Part shown: positions 1-5,944 of the stretch, piece by piece
Layout: each line of letters begins with the position of its first letter
Position numbering within the stretch: position 1 is the stretch's first letter
Assembly (NCBI RefSeq): GCF_037076345.1
Contig: NZ_AP024702.1
Coordinates: 5,394,001-5,458,000, forward strand
Direction: 5' to 3'
DNA from: Haloferula helveola
GTDB taxonomy: Bacteria; Verrucomicrobiota; Verrucomicrobiia; Verrucomicrobiales; Akkermansiaceae
Length of the DNA stretch: 64,000 nt
Made by a program: the position numbers and the translations under genes
Notes under the pieces: model-generated
Database searches by the model: none
What the model saw: the letters and a program-made list of their open reading frames with translations, nothing else
What the model was told of the DNA's origin: nothing

Positions 1-401
1 TACTCAGCGCCCAACCCCCCTGTTGGAAGACCGATCGGCGCATCCGTAGCCGGCATTTCCGACTCTTCCTCAATCGGTCGCGCATACACAGAATCCCCGA
101 CCGACACCGAGCCCGATTTCAGATCCGCCGCCGTGTAGCGCCCCATGCGCTCGCCCGTCACCACCAGGGTGGCCGTCTGTTCCCCTTCTCCGCGAGCCGA
201 GAGCAACAATCCGTCGCCGAGTTTGAGGTCATCGAAGCCTTGGACCAAAACGAAGCCATCCGCTTCATGTACCGATGCGACGCGACCGACCAGCTTGGCC
301 GCAGTCGGCGACTCTTCCGGTTCGTCGTCGCTTCCGAAGAGCCCGCAGCCGGCAGTCAACAGACAGGCGAGCGCGCACAGGATCGAATGAAGGCCTCTCA
401 T
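1..401 (-). CDS. Putative lipoprotein, 3' end at or just beyond window edge
   Basis: An open frame on the minus strand starts at ATG 399-401 and runs without a stop to position 1. It begins MRGLHSILCALACLLTAGC, a signal peptide with a lipobox (LTAGC, acceptor Cys19), so the product should be a membrane-anchored lipoprotein. The mature part has about 114 visible residues. It starts with an acidic linker, followed by a stretch of alternating hydrophobic and charged residues (KLVGRVASVHEADGFVLVQG) that looks like a small beta-barrel or OB-like fold. The last two visible bases are TA, so the stop may lie one base outside the window. I do not recognise a family. It points away from the tRNA-Ser gene and is outside the integrated element. 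Confidence 0.7.
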   Translation of the reverse strand, partial: MRGLHSILCALACLLTAGCGLFGSDDEPEESPTAAKLVGRVASVHEADGFVLVQGFDDLKLGDGLLLSARGEGEQTATLVVTGERMGRYTAADLKSGSVSVGDSVYARPIEEESEMPATDAPIGLPTGGLGAE

Positions 402-522
402 CAGGACCGTTAGCGTCGCCAGCAGCCTCTTCGATTCAAGCGGTGAGTTGCCGTCACTTTTTCCCCGCGGGCGGTTGACCAAGGGCGCCCCGTGTGTGCA
501 ACCTCCGCCCGACCAAAGTCCC

Positions 523-613
523 GGGCCGGTGGCTGAGAGGTCGAAAGCGCTCCCCTGCTAAGGGAGTATACCCCAAAAGGGTATCGAGGGTTCGAATCCC
601 TCCCGGTCCGCCA
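523..613 (+). tRNA. tRNA-Ser(GCU), attachment-site tRNA
   Basis: The 91-nt sequence folds as a class II tRNA. The acceptor arm pairs GGGCCGG (523-529) with CCGGTCC (603-609), followed by discriminator G and an encoded CCA (611-613). The anticodon stem-loop CTCCC CTGCTAA GGGAG gives anticodon GCU. A long variable arm (TACCC-CAAAA-GGGTA) is typical of Ser, and the T-arm GAGGGTTCGAATCCCTC is intact. The last 32 nt are repeated at 5722-5753 and are the integration site of the island. The tRNA is reconstituted whole on the left side, so it should still work. Confidence 0.97.
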
Positions 614-1823
614 TCGCACTCCTTGGACAACGATGGACAGCGGTGACCAATCCGTTCCCATTGAGGGACTTACGAGCCGATCCCGAACTACTACGGGAGT
701 CGGAGAAGTGGCCAGACTTGGACACCGCTGGACCACTTTTCCCAGATTTGAGGGATGATATAGGGGATGATTGCAACCGGGGCACCTTGGCCAACTCACC
801 CGCCATTTCGAGCTGATGGCCGTCGGTGTAGAGATTCATCGTGAGGCGAATGTCCCCATGACGCATGAGTTTCTGAGCAACAGCCGGAGACACGCTTGAA
901 GAGGTCAGAAACGTGGCAAACGTCCGCCGGAAGGAATGGAACTCTAGCCCCCGGCCCCGGTCGTCAAACTCGGCCACTCCCGCCAAAGCCAGATCGAGCC
1001 GAAATCGCTCCATCTGAGTAACGCCTTTAAAGAAGACTTTCCGCGATCCGTCCGGCGCATTGGCAATTAGCCAGCGAAGCGATGCCAAGGCGTCAGGGTG
1101 AAGGACGAGACAGCCTCCTTTGCGGTTCTTCGTGGTCGATGCAGCCAGCTCAATCCGGGGGCGCGTCCCCTCCAAAGTCACTCGCGATCGCTCAAGGGCC
1201 TTCAGCTCGGCTTTCCGGAGACCGGTGAACGCCGCGACTGTGTAGAGGTGGCCACGATACTCCGGAACGCTTCGGATGAAGGACGACAGCTCCCCGAGCG
1301 TGAACGCCCGCTTCTCATCGTCCCGAATCACGCGCAAAGCCTTCACGGACCGGAGCGGGTTCTTTTCAATCATCTCCTGGTCGACCATCCAACCGAGGAA
1401 CGCGCTCAACGGCGCGAGGTGATCGTTGAGCGTCTTCGGCTGCAAACCGCCCTTGCGCTTGAGCTTTCGCCAACGCTCAAACTCGACGGCGGACACATCG
1501 CCGATCCGCCGCCAGTCGCAATCCCGAAACACCCGCGTCGGTTTGTTGCGGCAGTTCACCCGGTGCTTTTCGGTGACGTCCGGGGCAAGTCCCTCCTCGA
1601 TCCACTGCTCCAGAAGTTCCGAGAGAGGAGCTAGGGCGGATTCCCGCTGGATCTTCGCCACCAGAATGCCGGCCAGTTCCTTCTCGCGACTCAGAACGAG
1701 CTCCCGGGCAAGTGACTCCGCCGCCTCCTTCGATCGCACCCCCAGCGGTTCATCGTATTGGCGACCGCGAATGGAGAACCGAACGCGGTAGGTCTTGCAC
1801 CCACTCTGCCTGAAAACCCTCAT
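558..1823 (-). CDS. int: Tyrosine recombinase (integrase), C-terminus altered by integration
   Basis: A 421-residue phage-type integrase that would insert and excise the element at the tRNA-Ser 3' end. The full catalytic set is visible: R203 (TGLRKAE), K232 (TTKNRKGG), H296-x-x-R299 (EFHSFRRTF), H322 (LMRHGD) and the nucleophile Y332 (MNLYTDG). Residues 1-170 carry an arm-binding and core-binding region. The ATG at 1823 overlaps the excisionase stop by ATGA, so the two are coupled. The frame does not stop before attL: residues 404-414 (MADREGFEPSI) are the antisense of the tRNA, and the last seven residues come from the host half of the tRNA gene. In the excised circle the same frame would continue into 5721-5524, giving about 479 residues. 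The catalytic domain is complete in both forms. Confidence 0.95.
   Translation of the reverse strand: MRVFRQSGCKTYRVRFSIRGRQYDEPLGVRSKEAAESLARELVLSREKELAGILVAKIQRESALAPLSELLEQWIEEGLAPDVTEKHRVNCRNKPTRVFRDCDWRRIGDVSAVEFERWRKLKRKGGLQPKTLNDHLAPLSAFLGWMVDQEMIEKNPLRSVKALRVIRDDEKRAFTLGELSSFIRSVPEYRGHLYTVAAFTGLRKAELKALERSRVTLEGTRPRIELAASTTKNRKGGCLVLHPDALASLRWLIANAPDGSRKVFFKGVTQMERFRLDLALAGVAEFDDRGRGLEFHSFRRTFATFLTSSSVSPAVAQKLMRHGDIRLTMNLYTDGHQLEMAGELAKVPRLQSSPISSLKSGKSGPAVSKSGHFSDSRSSSGSARKSLNGNGLVTAVHRCPRSAMADREGFEPSIPFWGILP
582..613 (+). repeat. attL: 32-bp core inside tRNA-Ser 3' end
   Basis: This is identical to 5722-5753; flanking bases differ on both sides (581 g versus 5721 a, 614 t versus 5754 c). 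It covers the end of the variable arm, the T-arm, the 3' acceptor strand and CCA. On the minus strand it encodes residues 404-414 of the integrase. Confidence 0.95.
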
Positions 1824-2008
1824 CGTGTTGCCGTCGCCTCAATCTGACGCCTCAGGTAATCGTCGAGATCCGACTTCAAAACGAGGACCCTACCACCCTC
1901 CTTGAATGCCCTCAGGTGACCGTCCCGGATCCGGCGCCGAACCGACTTCACCGAGGTCTTAAGCCGCTCTGCCACGTCACGGAGCGTTAGAATCTCGTCC
2001 TCACTCAC
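1820..2008 (-). CDS. Excisionase-like HTH protein (62 aa)
   Basis: A small basic protein with a MerR/AlpA-type winged helix: LTLRDVAERLKTSVKSVRRR followed by IRDGHLRAFKEGGRVLVLKSDLDDYL, the pattern of HTH_17-family excisionases and DNA-binding accessory proteins. I chose GTG 2008 because GGGGAG lies seven bases upstream and the preceding gene ends at 2011. A longer in-frame GTG at 2050 would overlap that gene by 40 bases. The stop overlaps the int ATG (ATGA), which is typical of a co-translated xis-int pair. The probable role is directing Int toward excision or controlling the operon. Confidence 0.85.
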   Translation of the reverse strand: MSEDEILTLRDVAERLKTSVKSVRRRIRDGHLRAFKEGGRVLVLKSDLDDYLRRQIEATATR

Positions 2009-2010
2009 TT

Positions 2011-2490
2011 CTAGTCTCCCCTCTTGCTTGCCTGCCACTGCGAGTGCCACTCCCAGAACTTACCTTCCCAATCTGGCCTGTCCCCCTCGAGTTCCTCCTG
2101 GGTAACTCGGCCGAGGCGGATCATCCGGTCCTCAAGCTCGGACGCCCACAGCTTGAGCTCGCAGACAGGAATGTAGACGAGCGGAGTTTCGCGGGCCTGC
2201 CGTTGCTTCCCAAACAGGCTCCTGCGGGTCGACGTGACGTAGAAACAAAAAGCCGACAGCTTTCCCTCCTTCACGCTCTTGTGAACGGCAGCGCGAGAGA
2301 CGGGCGCAAACATACTGGCCCCACCGGGTGAGACACACCGGCCGGCAACCTCGCAGACCGCCTCAAACCACGGTCCAGAGGTCCCCTCGGGGCCCTCGGC
2401 CTGGTACATTCGCGTCCCCGGAACGCACGATCCGAACACATGCCGGATCTCTTCGGGGATCTCCACAATTCGCGCTTCCTCGGGGGCCAT
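2011..2490 (-). CDS. Element-encoded protein with HTH-like segment
   Basis: 159 residues, first gene of the run hth-xis-int, starting at ATG 2490. It ends two bases before the xis start and is therefore probably in the same transcript. The segment at about residues 60-80 (MFAPVSRAAVHKSVKEGKLS) reads as a helix-turn-helix of the kind 'xSRxAVxxxVKEGKL', followed by a beta-rich stretch ending in VYIPVCELKLWASELE, which resembles the wing and linker of helix-turn-helix_17 proteins. I do not assign a name. A regulator of the excision genes or a recombination directionality factor would fit position and motif. Confidence 0.75.
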   Translation of the reverse strand: MAPEEARIVEIPEEIRHVFGSCVPGTRMYQAEGPEGTSGPWFEAVCEVAGRCVSPGGASMFAPVSRAAVHKSVKEGKLSAFCFYVTSTRRSLFGKQRQARETPLVYIPVCELKLWASELEDRMIRLGRVTQEELEGDRPDWEGKFWEWHSQWQASKRGD

Positions 2491-2625
2491 GACCCGAGAA
2501 ATACCGGAAAGTTACGGAACGTCAACCGGAAGTTGGAGTTTCGTCAACGTTCTCGGTGAGTGGGGGTGGACAGTTGCGGTAGTGGTGTGAACCTAAATGG
2601 GGAACGTCATAGCACACCAAGAGCC
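2491..2625. promoter_or_regulatory. Intergenic upstream of the hth-xis-int operon
   Basis: This 135-bp gap lies between the TPR-like cargo gene and the operon head, so it must hold any promoter that drives hth-xis-int. It contains the inverted pair GGTGTG/CACACC (around 2585-2620), but no attC-like RYYYAAC/GTTRRRY pair, so the cargo gene 2626-3159 has no recognisable recombination site on its 3' side. I see no clear -35/-10 pair. Confidence 0.35.
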
Positions 2626-3159
2626 TCAGCGAGAAACGCCGGTCGTGGATTTCTCTTTTGCCCTGCACTTCCTCAACCAATCTTGCGTCACGGCGAGCCT
2701 CTCAAGTTTCCAATTCACATTCTCGCTGTCGGCAGCTTTGGAGCTCAGCTCATTAATACAAGGTTCGAGCGCTGCGTCAGCCTCCTTGTGAAGACCAAGA
2801 TCCTCCAACGCCCGAGCCATCCCAAGTCGGGCCAGCCATACAACACTCTCTTGGTGGAGAGTATTAGCTTCAATTGCCCTTTCAAACGCATCCACTGCTT
2901 TCTCGTGCGCTCCAACTGCTCGCTCACAAACTCCGACCTCAAACCACAAACGCGATGGCACGAACCCGGTAGAACAGCCTATTTTGACAACCGCCCCCCG
3001 ATATCCACGGAGGGCTGCTTCGTAGTCTCCATCAATCTGAGCTTGGCGAGCTTGCATTAGAGAAGATGCCAATGTGTCCCCGTGCACTGTCCCGAGACAT
3101 AGCACAATGAGGAGCGCCATCTGAGTTGTTCGGAGCCAGTGTCGGAGCTGCGAGTTCAT
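2626..3159 (-). CDS. Secreted tetratricopeptide-like protein (cassette cargo)
   Basis: 177 residues from ATG 3159; a longer frame exists, but this start lies 10 bases after the attC R' box and begins with a signal peptide (MNSQLRHWLRTTQMALLIVL, cleavage near AxG). The mature part reads as helical repeats: SLMQARQAQIDGDYEAALRG, GVCERAVGAHEKAVDAFERA and GMARALEDLGLHKEADAALE, each with the TPR spacing of small and large residues. It probably forms a periplasmic protein-protein interaction domain; the partner is unknown. Base composition is lower in GC than the chromosomal genes. It lies directly downstream of a complete attC, as the next cassette in an array would, but lacks its own attC. Confidence 0.75.
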   Translation of the reverse strand: MNSQLRHWLRTTQMALLIVLCLGTVHGDTLASSLMQARQAQIDGDYEAALRGYRGAVVKIGCSTGFVPSRLWFEVGVCERAVGAHEKAVDAFERAIEANTLHQESVVWLARLGMARALEDLGLHKEADAALEPCINELSSKAADSENVNWKLERLAVTQDWLRKCRAKEKSTTGVSR

Positions 3160-3168
3160 GTTGTCTTC

Positions 3169-3300
3169 ACCCAACGTCAAAACTGAGGCGATCCCGGTAA
3201 CCTCACCAGGAACGCCGCAAGCATTCAATCAGTTACCGAAGTGGGCGGCAAGCTTGCTACAAAGCCGCTGTGAGGGATCGCCTCCAGTGTCTTGTTGGGC
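3169..3300 (-). other. attC recombination site (integron gene-cassette site)
   Basis: Read in gene sense (minus), it begins with R'' GCCCAAC (3300-3294) and ends with R' GTTGGGT (3175-3169), matching RYYYAAC and GTTRRRY. Inside are arms ACTG-G-AGGCGATCCC and GGGATCGCCTCAGT, perfectly complementary except for one extra G in the first (L'') arm. This is the extrahelical base that sets attC polarity, and its position agrees with the gene orientation. The 132-nt length is within the known range, and the loop holds further stems (GGTAAC/GTTACC, GCGGC/GCCGC). The lipoprotein gene stops 4 nt before it and the TPR-like gene starts 10 nt after it. Both placements are normal for cassettes. Confidence 0.85.
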
Positions 3301-3304
3301 TTGT

Positions 3305-3859
3305 TCATTTGGTGTCTTTATCCTCCCGAGAAACTTGCCGAGATGCCTCTAGAAGCGCTCGGATCAAGAGGACCGGTGAAACCGATAGCTCGTCTTCCTC
3401 CATGTCAACGATCGTGCAACGCCCACCAATGACTGAGCTCGATTGATCCAGACTCTCACCGAAACGGGGACTGGCATAAATCATCAATACGCCCTCCCCA
3501 TGGAAGCTTAGATCTAGCGTGTCGAGCCGGCTCCGGCAGGCAGCAATCATGTCCGTTCTGCCCGCTGATTCGGACTCTACGAATTCTCCGCCATCTGTCC
3601 GCATCGCCAGAACCACGGCTTCGATTCCAAGCTCGGCAATGAGTTGCCCGTAGTCTGGTTCTACGTGCTCGAACGACTGGGATGCCGATTCAGGGTGCAG
3701 TCCCATCCTGGTGTTGACCTCACCGGCACCAATCGGTTGTTCGAATTCTGGTTCTACGTGCTTGGTTGCCGGGATGGCCAATTTGGCGTCCTGCCCCGTT
3801 TCGGATTCGTCGCACCCGGTGGTCAAAAGGACCGGGATGATGCAAAGAAAGCGATTCAT
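3305..3859 (-). CDS. Cassette-borne lipoprotein, unknown function
   Basis: 184 residues from ATG 3859, preceded by AAAAGG. The N-terminus MNRFLCIIPVLLTTGC is a signal peptide with lipobox LTTGC. The mature part contains two similar short segments (KHVEPEFEQPIGA and EHVEPDYGQLIAE), a weak internal duplication. The second half alternates beta strands and helices (GIEAVVLAMRTDGG, GVLMIYASPRFGES). No family recognised. The gene plus attC 3169-3300 form a complete integron-type cassette: a lone R' box (GTTGGGC in gene sense, 3898-3892) lies 33 bases upstream of the start. Surface or periplasmic location is inferred from the lipobox. Confidence 0.8.
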   Translation of the reverse strand: MNRFLCIIPVLLTTGCDESETGQDAKLAIPATKHVEPEFEQPIGAGEVNTRMGLHPESASQSFEHVEPDYGQLIAELGIEAVVLAMRTDGGEFVESESAGRTDMIAACRSRLDTLDLSFHGEGVLMIYASPRFGESLDQSSSVIGGRCTIVDMEEDELSVSPVLLIRALLEASRQVSREDKDTK

Positions 3860-4153
3860 CCTTTTGGAACGCCTCCGGGCTCAGTTTCTTAGCCCAACGT
3901 TGAAGGACGGGAGGCCCGGGGAGCGGACCGGGTGATTCTCCGCCATACCGCCGGCAGGCAGAGCGGCTGCCATGGCTGGACGTGGATCCTCAACCATCTC
4001 AGGGGATATTTGGCGGGTACTAAATATTGAGACAAGGAAATCCGGAAGCTACACACTACCAGAGAATCTGTGGAATGATCTCGCGAGAGCACCACGTCGT
4101 TCCGGAAAGCTCCGGGGCGGGCCATCAAGCGGAACCTTTTCGACGTCCGACCC
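3860..4153. other. Non-coding stretch with lone attC R' box
   Basis: 294 bp between rep and the lipoprotein cassette. On the minus strand ACGTTGGGC ends at 3892, the same ACGTTGGGY core as the complete attC, so it looks like the 3' edge of a preceding attC. I find no matching RYYYAAC partner in gene sense up to the rep stop, so that site appears truncated. No convincing gene is seen on either strand. Replication origin signals for the HUH Rep could lie here, but I cannot identify a nick site. Confidence 0.5.
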
Positions 4154-5527
4154 CTATTCCGCTTGACCGCCCGCCCCTCCGCTTTGGGGATCGTCTATGA
4201 CTCTTCTTCGGTGAAGAAGAGTCGGGGACTCTCCTTCGGGTGGATCCGAGCCGCCCACGAACTTTGGGCCACAGATTTCCCGCAAAGCCTCGATCCGTCG
4301 ATTCCCGTGGAACTGGCCGGATCCCGTGTAGTTCATCACCACGACTATAGGCTCCGCCCGCGTGGTTAGAACCGTGGACGGGGGCAGATTCGCAACGATC
4401 CAGTCCTTCGGCGGCTCGTCGTAGTGCTTCGGCTTCTCCTCGACTTCCTTCCGGCACCCTCCCCCGTTCCATTTGGGAAGCGCTTTCAGGTGGCTCTGAC
4501 CGCTGCCAGGAATCCGCACCAAGCACTGCCGCGTCTCCTCAAGCTCTTTCCGCTGAAGCTTCAGCTCCCCGAGGCATTGCACGAGCTTTCGCCCAAACAG
4601 CTGCCGATGAAGTTCCGCCAGCTCGGGTGCCGTCAGAATTTCGAGCTCGGCCGGCTTCACCACGTATTTGCAGGTTTCCCGAACGCCCTCCAATTTCCCC
4701 GCTTCATGGAAGTAGAAATTCCACCACGTCTGAACCTTGTCCCTAAACTTGCACCACTCTTCCAGCGGCAGCTTTCGTTCCACATCGACAATTGCGTGCG
4801 CGTGGATGTGGAAAGTGGGAGTCCCCGTTTCATCGCGAGCGACGCACCCCAATTCCGTTGACCGAAATACGATCGAAACTCCGGCCGCACGCATGAATGG
4901 GCGTGCGTTGAGCTTCGAGATCCTGCGGGACAGCCACTCGACACGCTCTTTGACCTCGTGAAGAGGCGTCCGGACGCCGGTGGTGAACACCCACATTCGG
5001 GAGAAGGGGTGAGCCTGGACGAAGTATTCCAGCTGCTTGAGCATCTGGCTACGTTTCCGCTGCGCGACCAACGGGATGAATACGATGTTGCGGAAGTCAG
5101 GTAGCTCGATGGACTCACCCGAGATCACGCCGACCATCGAGAGCTTGGCCGTCCCGTACGCCTTGATGCCCTGTGACTCCAACGCGTCCGCGATCCGGTA
5201 GGATTGCTCCACGAGCACGGCGCGCAACTGATCCTGCTTGTCCTTCGCGCCGACGTCGATGTCCCGACCCGTGAGAGCCTGACAAAGGGCGAAGTAGAAC
5301 GCCTCCGCTCGAGATCCTGCCAGTTCCTTGAGCCGAGCCACCGCGGGAGCCGTGCCGGGCGCCCCAAGGTGCGCCCCGGCGCCGGCCTCCCGCGGGTTGA
5401 CCCCATCCGGGGACACAGGATAGGATCCCGTCGAGTTCTGATTCCCGCCACAGGAAGATGCTCGATTCGGGGCCGTTGATGTTGACGCATCGGCGGCCCC
5501 CTTTTCGTCCGGGGGTGGCTGCTTCAC
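4154..5527 (-). CDS. HUH-type replication initiator (rolling-circle Rep)
   Basis: 457 residues. The HUH motif is FHIHAHAIVD (H240, H242, H244), preceded by an RSTELG..ETGTPT strand typical of Rep motif II. The catalytic tyrosine motif is ETCKYVVKP (Y288) about 44 residues later, with the Lys two turns on, as in plasmid Rep proteins with a single Tyr. Motif I is probably MWVFTTGVRTPLHEV (about 178). Residues 1-65 are low-complexity and the C-terminal 120 are rich in K, E and P. The start is GTG 5527, whose GTGA overlaps the stop of the detached integrase tail. In the integrated state nothing upstream except that tail, attR and a strong hairpin precedes it, so it should be poorly expressed until excision. 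Confidence 0.88.
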   Translation of the reverse strand: MKQPPPDEKGAADASTSTAPNRASSCGGNQNSTGSYPVSPDGVNPREAGAGAHLGAPGTAPAVARLKELAGSRAEAFYFALCQALTGRDIDVGAKDKQDQLRAVLVEQSYRIADALESQGIKAYGTAKLSMVGVISGESIELPDFRNIVFIPLVAQRKRSQMLKQLEYFVQAHPFSRMWVFTTGVRTPLHEVKERVEWLSRRISKLNARPFMRAAGVSIVFRSTELGCVARDETGTPTFHIHAHAIVDVERKLPLEEWCKFRDKVQTWWNFYFHEAGKLEGVRETCKYVVKPAELEILTAPELAELHRQLFGRKLVQCLGELKLQRKELEETRQCLVRIPGSGQSHLKALPKWNGGGCRKEVEEKPKHYDEPPKDWIVANLPPSTVLTTRAEPIVVVMNYTGSGQFHGNRRIEALREICGPKFVGGSDPPEGESPTLLHRRRVIDDPQSGGAGGQAE

Positions 5528-5721
5528 GGCACCACCTCCCTTCCGCTGGCGCGAACGATGGCCAAAACGGCCCGCCGCGTGTCCTCACTGAGATTCGGCC
5601 AAGAATCGACAATCTCGGCCAACTCAGGCCGATCTTGCCCAGCTTGCGGGGATGATATGGGGGATGATCGCCCTCCCCCTCCTTCGCTTAACTCCTCATG
5701 CTCAGAGGCTTGCGACGGGCA
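5524..5721 (-). other. Detached 3' coding segment of int (C-terminal extension)
   Basis: Reading minus from attR, the frame that encodes MADREGFEPSI in the repeat continues for 65 codons (CPSQASEHEELSE ... REVVP) and stops at 5524-5526. The last part, PELAEIVDSWPNLSEDTRRA plus VLAIVRASG, reads as a short helical domain like those ending several phage-type integrases. It has no start codon of its own other than a GTG at 5754 outside the element. In the excised circle this piece fuses in frame to int residue 414. Its TGA overlaps the rep GTG, which supports its being real coding sequence rather than chance. Confidence 0.82.
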
Positions 5722-5753
5722 TATCGAGGGTTCGAATCCCTCCCGGTCCGCCA
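5722..5753 (+). repeat. attR: 32-bp copy of the tRNA-Ser 3' end
   Basis: Exact copy of 582-613. Only the T-arm and acceptor 3' strand are present, so no tRNA is formed here. The host sequence that originally followed the tRNA resumes at 5754. Confidence 0.95.
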
Positions 5754-5788
5754 CGACCCGACCCCAGCTCGCTGGGGTCGGGTCGTGG
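5751..5788. terminator. 17-bp perfect hairpin after attR, probable original tRNA-Ser terminator
   Basis: CCACGACCCGACCCCAG (5751-5767) pairs perfectly with 5772-5788 around a CTCG loop, followed by CGTTTCC. The left arm includes the CC of the tRNA CCA end. Before integration it stood immediately downstream of tRNA-Ser, so it most likely ended that transcript. Now it separates rep from chromosomal transcription. The T-run is weak, so termination is inferred from stem strength. Confidence 0.65.
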
Positions 5789-5925
5789 CGTTTCCGGGCG
5801 GGGCCGAGGACACTGGCGAGCCGCAGGCGAGACGGGTTTGAAATCGGAGAGCCGTCCGTGACGGCGACGCACGCCCGGTGCCCGGCGGGGCACCCAAACT
5901 GGAATCGCCGGAGCGGAGCGCAGGC

Positions 5926-5942
5926 AATCCCTCCCGGTCCGC
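5926..5942 (+). repeat. Third, partial copy of the tRNA-Ser end (17 bp)
   Basis: AATCCCTCCCGGTCCGC repeats 597-613 minus the final CA. It lies 172 bp after attR, just before the DUF1080 stop. The spacer holds two small hairpins (GCCGTC-CGT-GACGGC and GGTGCCC/GGGCACC). It may be the relic of an earlier insertion at the same tRNA. Confidence 0.7.
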
Positions 5943-5944
5943 AA

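Larger units (their letters stand above)
582..5753. mobile_element. Integrated tRNA-Ser element with HUH Rep, Int, Xis and attC-bearing cargo
   Basis: Bounds are the two 32-bp direct repeats of the tRNA-Ser 3' end (582-613 and 5722-5753), giving a unit of about 5.14 kb per circle. All genes lie on the minus strand: rep (4154-5527), two cargo genes (2626-3859) separated by an attC site, an HTH protein, an excisionase-like protein and a tyrosine integrase. The cargo looks visibly more AT-rich than the flanks. It has no recognisable conjugation, packaging or capsid genes, so it resembles a small replicating integrative element or a satellite that is mobilised by other elements. The HUH Rep suggests a rolling-circle phase after excision. 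The boundaries are read directly from the sequence; replication is inference from the Rep motifs. Confidence 0.9.

Noticed and set aside
410-799. Minus frame containing TGRDSNPRYP across tRNA-Ser
   Set aside because: Antisense reading of the tRNA in a different frame from int; such peptides are a well-known annotation artefact. Only the int frame is supported by catalytic motifs upstream and overlaps downstream.
2491-2625. Second attC after the TPR-like gene
   Set aside because: No RYYYAAC/GTTRRRY pair of proper polarity is present; only a short GGTGTG/CACACC inverted pair.
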